From CAZDHT01 sp964505325 (GTDB lineage Bacteria; Planctomycetota; PUPC01), in NCBI GenBank assembly GCA_964505325.1, contig CAZDHT010000186.1, positions 1 through 11,105 of the forward strand: a stretch of DNA of 11,105 nucleotides, given 5' to 3'. The notes under the pieces were generated by a model. It did no database searches and was not told where the DNA came from. It was given only the letters and a program-made list of their open reading frames with translations. This document shows positions 5,695 to 11,105 of this stretch, one piece after another; the first letter of the stretch is position 1, and each line of letters begins with the position of its first letter. Made by a program: the position numbers and the translations under genes.

Positions 5695-7446
5695 TCAATT
5701 GCGGAGCGCCTTCAGCACGTCGGGCTTGATCTGCTCGAGCACCTTCGCCAGGTCGGGGACGGCGGGCTTCTTGCTCTTCGGGTCAGGCGACGGTACGGAG
5801 ATGAAGACGAGCGGCACGTCGACCGCCGCGCCGGGCTTCAGCGTGATGGCCCGCTGCGCCCCAAAGAAGCTCCACCAGCTCTTGCGGCCCGGGTGACTGA
5901 CACCGACGACTTTCGACGCGCCGCCGGGATCGAGCATCAGGAACCCGAGCACCTGGCTGACCTCGTTTTGCATCTTGACGAATTGCCACATGAGCTTGCG
6001 CGTCCCGGCGATCTCATACAGGCCGCGCGCGAACGCGTCCTCGTTCGCCGGCCACAGGCCCTTCGGGTAGTGCATGTACGGTGACCGGCTGAGGCGGGCC
6101 GTGCCGACCAGCGTCCTCGTCCCCCGGTTGACCAGCCGGACCTGGACCAAGGCGAGTTCGCCGACCTTGCCCTGGGTGGCACCGACCAGCTTGACGGCGT
6201 CGAGCGTCCCGGCGAGGCCGCGCCGCATCGCTCTCGCGGTCATCGTGCACGCCAGCTTGTGACGCATTGCGGTCATGTCCGCGGTGAGCTTGCCGTCGGT
6301 CCGCTTCATCGACACGAATTGCTTCGACGTCGGGACGATCTTCGCCAGGGCCGGTGCGTCCGCCGGGCGCAGCCCGATGTCGAGGCTGATGCGCCGTGCG
6401 ATGGTCTTGTCGCGCCGCGGGTCGTGGAACGCCGTGTGCAGGTCGAGGCAGACCCAGTCGTGGGCGCCCGTCTCGTTGGGCTGCGTGCGGATGGCCTCGA
6501 GCGCTTCCCACAGCGGCGGCGTGCCGGGGTGCTCGTCGACTTCGCCCTGGCGCAGGGTGACCGTCAGCGCCGGTTCGGCCTTCCCTCGATAGACGGTCTT
6601 CCCGCCGAGGGCGACCGTTACAGGCTTGGCCATGTCGACAATCTTGTCGGTGAGGTGGAAGACCAGCTTCTTCACGCCGCCGTTCGCCTGGACATTGATC
6701 CGGTTGCCTTCGACCTTGACCTCGAAGACGGGGAACGCCTTCTCGATGCTGCCCTTGCCGACGCGCGCGTCGACCCAGAAGGCGCGCGTCGCTCCGTACT
6801 TGTAGACCACGTGCGTGATCCTCTTCGGGAACGGGTTCAGCACGTGCTTGCCGAAGAAGTCGGTGATCTTGGTGATGTCGCGGAAGTAGATGCCGTCCGG
6901 GCTGTGCCCGCCGGGATACCAGAGCCACTCGACGGGGCAGCCGGCGGCCTTCATCAATTCGTAGTTTTTCTGTCCGGATTTGCGGAAGCTGTCGTGCTCG
7001 CCGTGAGCCAGCAGCGTCGGCGTCTCCTGGATGTACTTGAGCAGGTCGATCTTCTGGCGCTTGTACTGCTCCTTCCATCGCATGTCCTCGCAGACCGGCG
7101 CGATGGCCGCGAACCGGTGCGGCACGGTCCACGTCAGCTCGAGCAGACCGTGGCCGCTGCGCGAGAAGCCGGTGGCGTAGACGCGGAACGGGTCGATGTG
7201 GAACTTCCTGGCGACCTCGAGGATGCGGGCGCGGTCCAGCCCGCCGTAGCAGACGAAGTACGGCACGCGCGCTGCCTGTTTCTCAGAGATCTGGTTCTGC
7301 GAGACGACGATGAGCGGCCACGCCTTCGCCGGGGTGTAGCCCTTGGGGACAATGAGGAACTCCTCTTCGCCGGACATCCCCGCGCAAACCGGCGCGGCAA
7401 GGAGGGCGAAAGAGAGAAGGAACAATATGAGGCAACGGCGAATCAT
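5695..7446 (-). CDS. Secreted alpha/beta-hydrolase (PHB-depolymerase/esterase-like) with long C-terminal extension
   Basis: The 583-residue product starts with a clear signal peptide (MIRRCLILFLLSFALLAAPVCA), so it is exported. Residues about 28-205 look like a compact alpha/beta-hydrolase of the PHB-depolymerase/feruloyl-esterase type. GFSRSG (93-98) is a variant of the GxSxG elbow with S95 as the likely nucleophile and Ser instead of Gly after R96. LLAHGEHDSF (145-154) supplies D152 and YPGGHSPDG (177-185) supplies H181. The usual N-terminal HG oxyanion loop is not obvious (PLIVVSQN instead), so activity needs testing. Residues about 207-300 (HVVYKYGATRAFWVDA.., NRINVQANGGVKKLVF, KPVTVALGGKTVYRG) resemble the beta-rich region that follows such hydrolases in planctomycete proteins. 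Residues 300-583 match nothing I recognise. The ATG at 7446 overlaps the aminotransferase stop as ATGA and has GGAGG 5 bases upstream, so translation is likely coupled. Substrate unknown; an ester-linked polysaccharide decoration is possible. Confidence 0.75.
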   Translation of the reverse strand: MIRRCLILFLLSFALLAAPVCAGMSGEEEFLIVPKGYTPAKAWPLIVVSQNQISEKQAARVPYFVCYGGLDRARILEVARKFHIDPFRVYATGFSRSGHGLLELTWTVPHRFAAIAPVCEDMRWKEQYKRQKIDLLKYIQETPTLLAHGEHDSFRKSGQKNYELMKAAGCPVEWLWYPGGHSPDGIYFRDITKITDFFGKHVLNPFPKRITHVVYKYGATRAFWVDARVGKGSIEKAFPVFEVKVEGNRINVQANGGVKKLVFHLTDKIVDMAKPVTVALGGKTVYRGKAEPALTVTLRQGEVDEHPGTPPLWEALEAIRTQPNETGAHDWVCLDLHTAFHDPRRDKTIARRISLDIGLRPADAPALAKIVPTSKQFVSMKRTDGKLTADMTAMRHKLACTMTARAMRRGLAGTLDAVKLVGATQGKVGELALVQVRLVNRGTRTLVGTARLSRSPYMHYPKGLWPANEDAFARGLYEIAGTRKLMWQFVKMQNEVSQVLGFLMLDPGGASKVVGVSHPGRKSWWSFFGAQRAITLKPGAAVDVPLVFISVPSPDPKSKKPAVPDLAKVLEQIKPDVLKALRN

Positions 7447-8720
7447 CGGCCCCTCCGTTGTGTCTCCTTCACCGCCTCGGCCAGGCGGCGGATGCCCTCG
7501 CGCACGTTCTCGGCCGTCTCGACGCCGAAGCTGAGGCGCATCCAGTTGCGCGGCTTCGCGCGCCCGGCCTCGGGGTAGTAGCAGAACTCGCCCGGCACGT
7601 ACAGCATCCCCTTGTCGACCGCCAGTTGGAAGAAATCGCCGTGCGGGCCGGTGTCGATGGATTCGGGTGCCGCAGCCCACACGAACAGCCCGCCCTTCGG
7701 CGTGAGCCACCGGGCCTCCTCGGGCATGAATTCCTGAAGCGCGTCCAGCATCACCTTCAGCTTGACCTTGTAGCCGCGGCGGACGACGCTGACGTGGCGG
7801 CGGTACTTCCCGGTGCGGATCGCCTCGTCGATGATGCACTGGGTGAAGTTCGACGATCCGAAGTTGAGGTTACCTTTCTGATACAGCACGGCGTCGAGCA
7901 ACACGTCGGGCACGATACCGTAGCCCGTCTTCAGACCGGCCGAGAACGGCTTGCAGAACGTGCCGGCATAGATGACTGAATCGTTGTTCGTGTCGAGCAG
8001 CTTGATCGGCGGCACTTTCCCGCCGTAGTAGCGCAGCTCGCGGTACGCGCCGTCCTCAAGGATGAACACCGGCGCCTCGTCGCGGATCTCCTGCACCAGG
8101 TCGAACAGCGCCTGCCGCTTCTTGGCCGACATCGTCACGCCGCTCGGGTTCTGGAAATAGGAAACCACGTAGATGACCTTGAGCCGGTCAAGCTTCCCCT
8201 CAGACCGCAACTGGTCCACCACGTTCCGGACGCCTCTGACGTCCATTCCATCCTTTTGGATGGGCACGCCGCGTACGTCGGCGTCGACGCCCTGCAGGAT
8301 GCCCATATAGACGAAGTACGACGGGTCGGAAATGATGACCACGTCGCCGGGGTCCACAAGCGCCTCAGTGGCGAGGTACAAGATGGCCTGCGAGCCGGTG
8401 GCAACCACCACGTTGTCGGCGGTGATTTGGTTCTTCTCCGGCGTGATCCCTTCATCCTCGGCGAGGAGGCCCAGGATGCTTTCGCGCAGGCCCCGGTGGC
8501 CCACCGTGGTTCCATACTGAAGCGCCGCGCGTCCGCGCGGTTCGTCCCGGAGGATGGCGCGGCAGCAGGCCAGCACGGCCCGGGTGGGCAGGGTCTCCTG
8601 GTCCACGAACCCGGCCGCCAGAGAGATGAGGTCCGGGTTGTCCAGCGCGAACTTGATCATCCAGGAAATCGGCGGCGGGCCGATTCGCTGCGCCTTTTTG
8701 GAGGTGGGACTCGGTTTCAT
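7443..8720 (-). CDS. PLP-dependent class I/II aminotransferase (LysN/2-aminoadipate aminotransferase-like)
   Basis: This 425-residue fold-type I aminotransferase resembles the 2-aminoadipate/aromatic aminotransferase branch (LysN-like, related to the catalytic half of MocR regulators). Key positions are ISLAAGFVDQETLP (32-45), ALQYGTTVGHRGLRE (66-80), VVVATGSQAILYL (104-116), YFQNPSG (188-194; N191 contacts PLP), EDGAYRELRY (222-231; D223 pairs with the PLP nitrogen, Y226 with O3'), GTFCKPFSAGLKTGY (253-267; K257 is the Schiff-base lysine) and WMRLSF (393-398; R395 binds the substrate carboxylate). The arginine that usually holds the PLP phosphate (PGxRxG) is replaced by K264. The ORF opens further upstream, but its ATG at 8780 falls in the -10 box of the promoter, so the ATG at 8720 (with a weak GGGA site) is the better start. 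No HTH domain is present. It is the first gene of an operon with the secreted hydrolase. The amino-acid substrate is not determinable. Confidence 0.88.
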   Translation of the reverse strand: MKPSPTSKKAQRIGPPPISWMIKFALDNPDLISLAAGFVDQETLPTRAVLACCRAILRDEPRGRAALQYGTTVGHRGLRESILGLLAEDEGITPEKNQITADNVVVATGSQAILYLATEALVDPGDVVIISDPSYFVYMGILQGVDADVRGVPIQKDGMDVRGVRNVVDQLRSEGKLDRLKVIYVVSYFQNPSGVTMSAKKRQALFDLVQEIRDEAPVFILEDGAYRELRYYGGKVPPIKLLDTNNDSVIYAGTFCKPFSAGLKTGYGIVPDVLLDAVLYQKGNLNFGSSNFTQCIIDEAIRTGKYRRHVSVVRRGYKVKLKVMLDALQEFMPEEARWLTPKGGLFVWAAAPESIDTGPHGDFFQLAVDKGMLYVPGEFCYYPEAGRAKPRNWMRLSFGVETAENVREGIRRLAEAVKETQRRGR

Positions 8721-8778
8721 AGGTTTTCCCGCCGACGAACGGTGCTGTGCACTCGGAAACGGGCGAAGGCCAAAGGAC

Positions 8779-8807
8779 ATTCTATGTCCGCGGGGCCAGG
8801 GCGTCAA
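8779..8807 (-). promoter_or_regulatory. sigma70-type promoter of the aminotransferase-hydrolase operon
   Basis: On the minus strand, TTGACG (complement of 8802-8807) and TAGAAT (complement of 8779-8784) are separated by an ideal 17 bp; each box is one base from consensus. The start point would be near 8772, about 50 bases before the ATG at 8720. This rules out the upstream in-frame ATG at 8780. Confidence 0.65.
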
Positions 8808-8853
8808 CTTCTGTAGGCGGCCTGAGTGGATAGGCTGAACAGGGGGCATTTCC

Positions 8854-8915
8854 GGAAATCACGGTACAGCCACCCGTTTTGTCCGAACAAAACGGGATGG
8901 CAGTCCCGGATTTCC
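8854..8915. repeat. 62-bp near-perfect hairpin in the divergent intergenic region
   Basis: The core is a perfect 10-bp stem, cccgttttgt (8873-8882) with acaaaacggg (8887-8896), around a 4-base ccga loop. The pairing extends outwards through gcca/tggc with one bulged base, an imperfect middle, and a ggaaatc (8854-8860) / gatttcc (8909-8915) outer stem. There is no U-run at either end and no gene ends here, so an intrinsic terminator is unlikely. Its position between two divergent promoters is compatible with a REP/MITE-like repeat, a cruciform, or an operator-like palindrome. The rest of the 338-bp gap (8721-9058) holds only the two promoters. Confidence 0.6.
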
Positions 8916-8955
8916 TCGCGATACCAGCGCGAAAAACGGTAAACGGTGAAGCCGC

Positions 8956-8984
8956 TTGCGGCGTGACCGCGGCCCTGATATCTT
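8956..8984 (+). promoter_or_regulatory. Candidate promoter of the second UroD-like gene
   Basis: TTGCGG (8956-8961), a 17-bp spacer and TATCTT (8979-8984) preceded by an extended -10 TGA (8976-8978) make a moderate sigma70-type promoter. Transcription would start near 8991, leaving a leader of about 68 bases. The upstream in-frame ATG at 8996 lacks a Shine-Dalgarno sequence. Confidence 0.4.
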
Positions 8985-9058
8985 GATGGCACGTCATGAC
9001 CCACCGGGGGACATATGACCCAACTTCCGCCGCGGGAATCGCCGCCGAGGAAGCAGCA

Positions 9059-10141
9059 ATGAACTCAACCGAACGGGTGATGACGGCGTTGCGGCACCAG
9101 GAGCCGGACCGCGTGCCGGTCTACGAGTACTTCTGGCCGGAGTTCGTGGAGATGTGGCGCCGCGAGAAGGGCCTCAGCGACGACGCCGACATAAACGAAT
9201 ATTACGGCCTCGACCTGCCCAGCTACTGCAAGGTGATCGGCGACCAGACGCCGTGGCCTTCGCGGGCCGGCGAGGTCGAACGCGGCGACGGGTACGTCAT
9301 CCGCCGCACCGGCTGGGGCGAGCTGGTCCGCGAACTCGACACGATGAGCGTGGCCGAGCTGCTCGAGCCGCCGCTCCGCGAGAAGTCGGACCTCGACCGG
9401 ATGCCGCCGTTCGAACCCGTCGGGCTCGACGCACGCTACGCCGGCATCGCGGACTGGGTACGGAAGCTCGACGACAAGGGCTTCTGCTGCTTCGCCAAGA
9501 CGGGCGGGCCCTTCTCCCGCACGTGGCATTACCGCGGCCTCGAGCAGTTCCTGATGGACACCGCGGAGGACCCCGCCTTCGCCGCCGAACTGCTCGCCCG
9601 CCAGACCGACCTCCTGATCGCGACGACGCGCGAGAACCTGCGCCGCGGCGGGCATCCGCAGACGGTGGTGTGGATCGCCGACGACTGTGCATCGCGCGCC
9701 CGGCCGCTGATGTCGCCAGCCAGCTACGAGCGCCTGATCCAGCCGGAGTTGGCGCGCCTGTGCGAGATGATCCACCGGACCGGGCGGCTGACCGCGTTCG
9801 AGTCCGAGGGCAACGTGCGCCCCATCCTCGACTTGATTCTGGACGCCGGCGTCGACATCCTGTGCAACATGGAGCCGCGCGCCGGGATGGACGTGGTGGC
9901 ACTTCGGAAAGAGTACGGCGACCGCGTCGCCTTCATCGGCACGATGTGCAACACCGTAGTCCTGCCGACCGGCACGCCCGAGTCCATCCGCGCCGAGACA
10001 CGGCGCACCTTGCAGGCCGGCGTGGGCGGCGGGGTGGTGTTTGGCTCGGCGCACTCCATCGGCACCGACGTGCCGGTCGAGAACTACGAAGCGTTCATCG
10101 AGACGCTCCGCGAACACGGGACCTATCCTCTCCGGCTGTAG
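9059..10141 (+). CDS. UroD-like protein with altered metal-site motif (ESEGN in place of HSCGD)
   Basis: A second member of the UroD/MtaA-like TIM-barrel superfamily, 360 residues. It opens MNSTERVMTALRHQEPDRVPVYEYFWPEF, the usual N-terminal signature (ERV..AL..QEPDRVPV). It continues with GGPFSRTWHYRGLEQFLMD (149-167), VVWIADDCASRARPLMSP (203-220), LTAFESEGNVRPILD (244-258), FIGTMCNTVVLPTGTPESI (292-310) and FGSAHSIGTDVPVENYEAFI (328-347). At the barrel position where the minus-strand paralogue has HSCGD, this protein has E248-S-E250-G-N, so the His/Cys zinc ligands of MtaA-type methyltransferases are missing. It may use another metal, or none, or have drifted in function. The ATG at 9059 is preceded by GAGG at 9047-9050; an in-frame ATG at 8996 has no ribosome binding site. 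It is divergent from the aminotransferase operon and possibly cotranscribed with the LamG remnant, whose ATG is 12 bases after this stop. Haem synthesis is unlikely; the true reaction is unknown. Confidence 0.85.
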   Translation: MNSTERVMTALRHQEPDRVPVYEYFWPEFVEMWRREKGLSDDADINEYYGLDLPSYCKVIGDQTPWPSRAGEVERGDGYVIRRTGWGELVRELDTMSVAELLEPPLREKSDLDRMPPFEPVGLDARYAGIADWVRKLDDKGFCCFAKTGGPFSRTWHYRGLEQFLMDTAEDPAFAAELLARQTDLLIATTRENLRRGGHPQTVVWIADDCASRARPLMSPASYERLIQPELARLCEMIHRTGRLTAFESEGNVRPILDLILDAGVDILCNMEPRAGMDVVALRKEYGDRVAFIGTMCNTVVLPTGTPESIRAETRRTLQAGVGGGVVFGSAHSIGTDVPVENYEAFIETLREHGTYPLRL

Positions 10142-10153
10142 AGGGGATGCGAG

Positions 10154-10384
10154 ATGAGAGCAGTCGTTGTCCTGTCCGTCATGCTGTGACCGGCGTGCGG
10201 CGTGGCCGCGGGGAAGAGTCCGGTGATGATCCTCGACGACCTGCGCGTCTTCGAGATACCGAACGACACGTTCAAGGTCCAGCCGCGGCCGGTGGCGGTG
10301 GTGCCGCGCATGGACGAACTGTATGTGTACGACCGGGCACTGACGGCGAGAGAGAGCCGCCAGCACATCGCGGACGGGAAGTAA
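10154..10384 (+). pseudogene. LamG-like (concanavalin-fold) remnant with signal peptide and in-frame TGA
   Basis: A good ribosome binding site (AGGGG, 10142-10146) precedes the ATG at 10154. The frame reads MRAVVVLSVML, a TGA at 10187-10189, then PACGVAAGKSPVMILDDL and on to TAA at 10384. Without the stop this is one 76-codon frame: a signal-peptide-like start followed by two short strands, ILDDLRVFE and MDELYVYDRALTARES. The latter is the typical closing segment of LamG/concanavalin-like domains (DE.R.Y.RALS..E). The bulk of a LamG domain, about 150 residues, is absent, so the gene looks internally deleted as well as stopped. Other genes here end in TGA, so the code is standard and the codon is a real stop. 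A sequencing error at 10187 is possible; the downstream part could also start at GTG 10202, giving 60 residues without an export signal. Confidence 0.6.
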
Positions 10385-10406
10385 GGAACGCATCGTGTTG
10401 GCAGAG

Positions 10407-10488
10407 AGAGATTCTTCGCTCCGCTCAGAATGACATGATTCGAACGGGTGCGTTGTTCCTGTCATCCTGAGCGAAGCGAAGGATCTCT
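10407..10488. repeat. Inverted pair of a widespread 'gcgaagcgaaggatct' intergenic repeat
   Basis: Bases 10407-10435 (agagattcttcgctccgctc...) and 10460-10488 (tgtcatcctgagcgaagcga...) are inverted copies matching at 26 of 29 positions, separated by a 24-base spacer. The core (cattctgagcgaagcgaagaatctc and variants) is one of the commonest dispersed repeats in environmental bacterial genomes and is often mis-translated as HSERSEESL. No terminator-type U-run follows either arm. The pair sits between the LamG remnant and the next gene. Together with the fragment at the left edge of the window it suggests a family present in several copies in this genome. Confidence 0.75.
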
Positions 10489-10522
10489 ACCGCGCCGAAC
10501 GCCAAGAGAGGAGACAACGCTG

Positions 10523-11105
10523 ATGAAACTGCGGCCGGACATGGTTGATGAGGGCTCGCCCGGCGAGATCGAGATCGTTCAGTTGACCGAAGAGGATGCG
10601 CCCGCCTCGCACGTGTACATGGAGGCGCAGATCTTCACGCCGGACTCGAAGCGGCTCGTGCTGCATCGCTCGGCAACGGCACACGGCAGCGACCAGCACG
10701 ATCCGGAGCACCGCTACCTGGTCTGCGACATCGAGGCCGGCTGCTCGCTGCGGCCGATCACCGACGAGATCGGAGCCACCGCGCCGTCCGTCTCGCCCGA
10801 CGGCCGGCTCCTCTACTACTTCGTGAACGAGACGGAGCCGGGCGGCGGGCGGCTCACCCTGAAGCGGGTGGGAATGGATGGCGCGGATCGGCACACGCTG
10901 ATGGCCGTTGATTCGCCGCTGCCCGGAACGAACTACCGGCCGAGCCGCATCTATCCGCTCTCCACCATGTCATCCGACGGAAAGCGCCTCGCGCTCTCGT
11001 GCTTCCTGGGCGACGGACAGACCGAGGGCGCGCCGTTCGGGCTAATAGTTTTCGACCTCGACGCCGGCGAGGTGCGGCTGGTTCTCGAGGGCACCAGTTG
11101 GTGCA
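10523..11105 (+). CDS. Oligogalacturonate-lyase-like beta-propeller protein (5' part, cut by window edge)
   Basis: The reading frame stays open from the ATG at 10523 to the window end (194 codons). GGAG lies at 10510-10513 with a 9-base spacer. It starts MKLRPDMVDEGSPGEIEIVQLTEE with no signal peptide. Propeller-blade repeats follow: SHVYMEAQIFTPDSKRLVLH, a YLVCDIEAG strand, APSVSPDGRLLYYF, LSTMSSDGKRLALSCF and FGLIVFDLDAGEVRLVLEGT. This order matches the N-terminal half of the oligogalacturonate-lyase family (Pectate_lyase_22-type seven-bladed propellers), which split unsaturated pectin oligosaccharides. The characterised metal-binding His and Gln residues lie in the missing C-terminal half, so catalytic competence cannot be judged. 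Many environmental members of this family have unknown substrates, and a TolB-like propeller is the alternative. Confidence 0.65.
   Translation, partial: MKLRPDMVDEGSPGEIEIVQLTEEDAPASHVYMEAQIFTPDSKRLVLHRSATAHGSDQHDPEHRYLVCDIEAGCSLRPITDEIGATAPSVSPDGRLLYYFVNETEPGGGRLTLKRVGMDGADRHTLMAVDSPLPGTNYRPSRIYPLSTMSSDGKRLALSCFLGDGQTEGAPFGLIVFDLDAGEVRLVLEGTSWC

Noticed and set aside
6259..7578. 439-codon plus-strand frame opposite the hydrolase gene
   Set aside because: Antisense shadow of a signal-peptide-bearing gene; no motif, no ribosome binding site worth noting.
8873..8896. Intrinsic terminator in the divergent intergenic region
   Set aside because: The stem is strong, but there is no U-run on either strand and no gene ends upstream of it in either direction.
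10187..10189. TGA as selenocysteine or as a reassigned codon
   Set aside because: It lies inside a signal peptide with no convincing SECIS hairpin just downstream, and other genes in the window use TGA as a normal stop.
9065..10470. Long open frames on both strands overlapping the second UroD-like gene (minus 9065-10465, plus 9154-10470)
   Set aside because: Both are compositionally skewed (Arg/Pro/His-rich) and run through the LamG remnant and the dispersed repeat, including the tell-tale HSERSEESL translation of that repeat.

Overview
The window is a GC-rich (about 60-65% by eye) bacterial stretch with seven intact or edge-cut protein genes, one small broken gene, several palindromic intergenic repeats, and no tRNA, rRNA or CRISPR array. 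The gene types suggest an uncultured member of the PVC group, most likely a planctomycete or lentisphaerote. The pointers are tandem 'KSGE..KGR' beta repeats in an exported TPR/protease/PDZ protein, two UroD-like methyltransferase-superfamily proteins, a Gfo/Idh/MocA oxidoreductase, an oligogalacturonate-lyase-like protein, a LamG-type remnant, and GCCCtgaaGGGC-type palindromes. The assignment rests on family recollection, not a search.

Layout. Bases 1-545 hold no gene. They contain a 287-bp palindromic, MITE-like element (56-342) closed by perfect 24-bp inverted repeats, then a promoter for an exported metalloprotease with two PDZ domains (546-2564, +). Convergent to it is rplC (ribosomal protein uL3, 2622-3377, -), outside any visible S10 operon, with its own promoter and a Lys/Glu-rich C-terminal tail. 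An intrinsic terminator on the minus strand (3456-3483) separates rplC from the unit upstream.

The minus-strand run continues with a UroD-like protein (3558-4574) and a Gfo/Idh/MocA oxidoreductase (4595-5611). These share a promoter at 5658-5685 and look like a two-gene operon. Further upstream are a secreted alpha/beta-hydrolase (5695-7446) and a PLP aminotransferase (7443-8720), joined by a 4-bp ATGA overlap behind a good promoter (8779-8807).

The 338-bp divergent intergenic region (8721-9058) carries an approximately 62-bp near-perfect hairpin between two opposed promoters. To its right are a second UroD-like gene (9059-10141, +) with altered metal-site residues, a small LamG-like remnant with an in-frame TGA (10154-10384), an inverted pair of a widespread 'tcatcctgagcgaagcgaaggatct' type repeat (10407-10488), and the 5' part of an oligogalacturonate-lyase-like gene (10523 to the window edge).

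How the genes may work together (inference): the Gfo/Idh plus UroD-like pair, the second UroD-like gene and the oligogalacturonate-lyase-like protein fit breakdown of plant or algal (possibly methylated) sugars. No corrinoid protein, transporter or sugar kinase is present to confirm this. I see no defence, CRISPR or biosynthetic cluster. The main points of interest are the displaced rplC, the palindromic repeats, the two contrasting UroD-like active sites and the interrupted LamG remnant.
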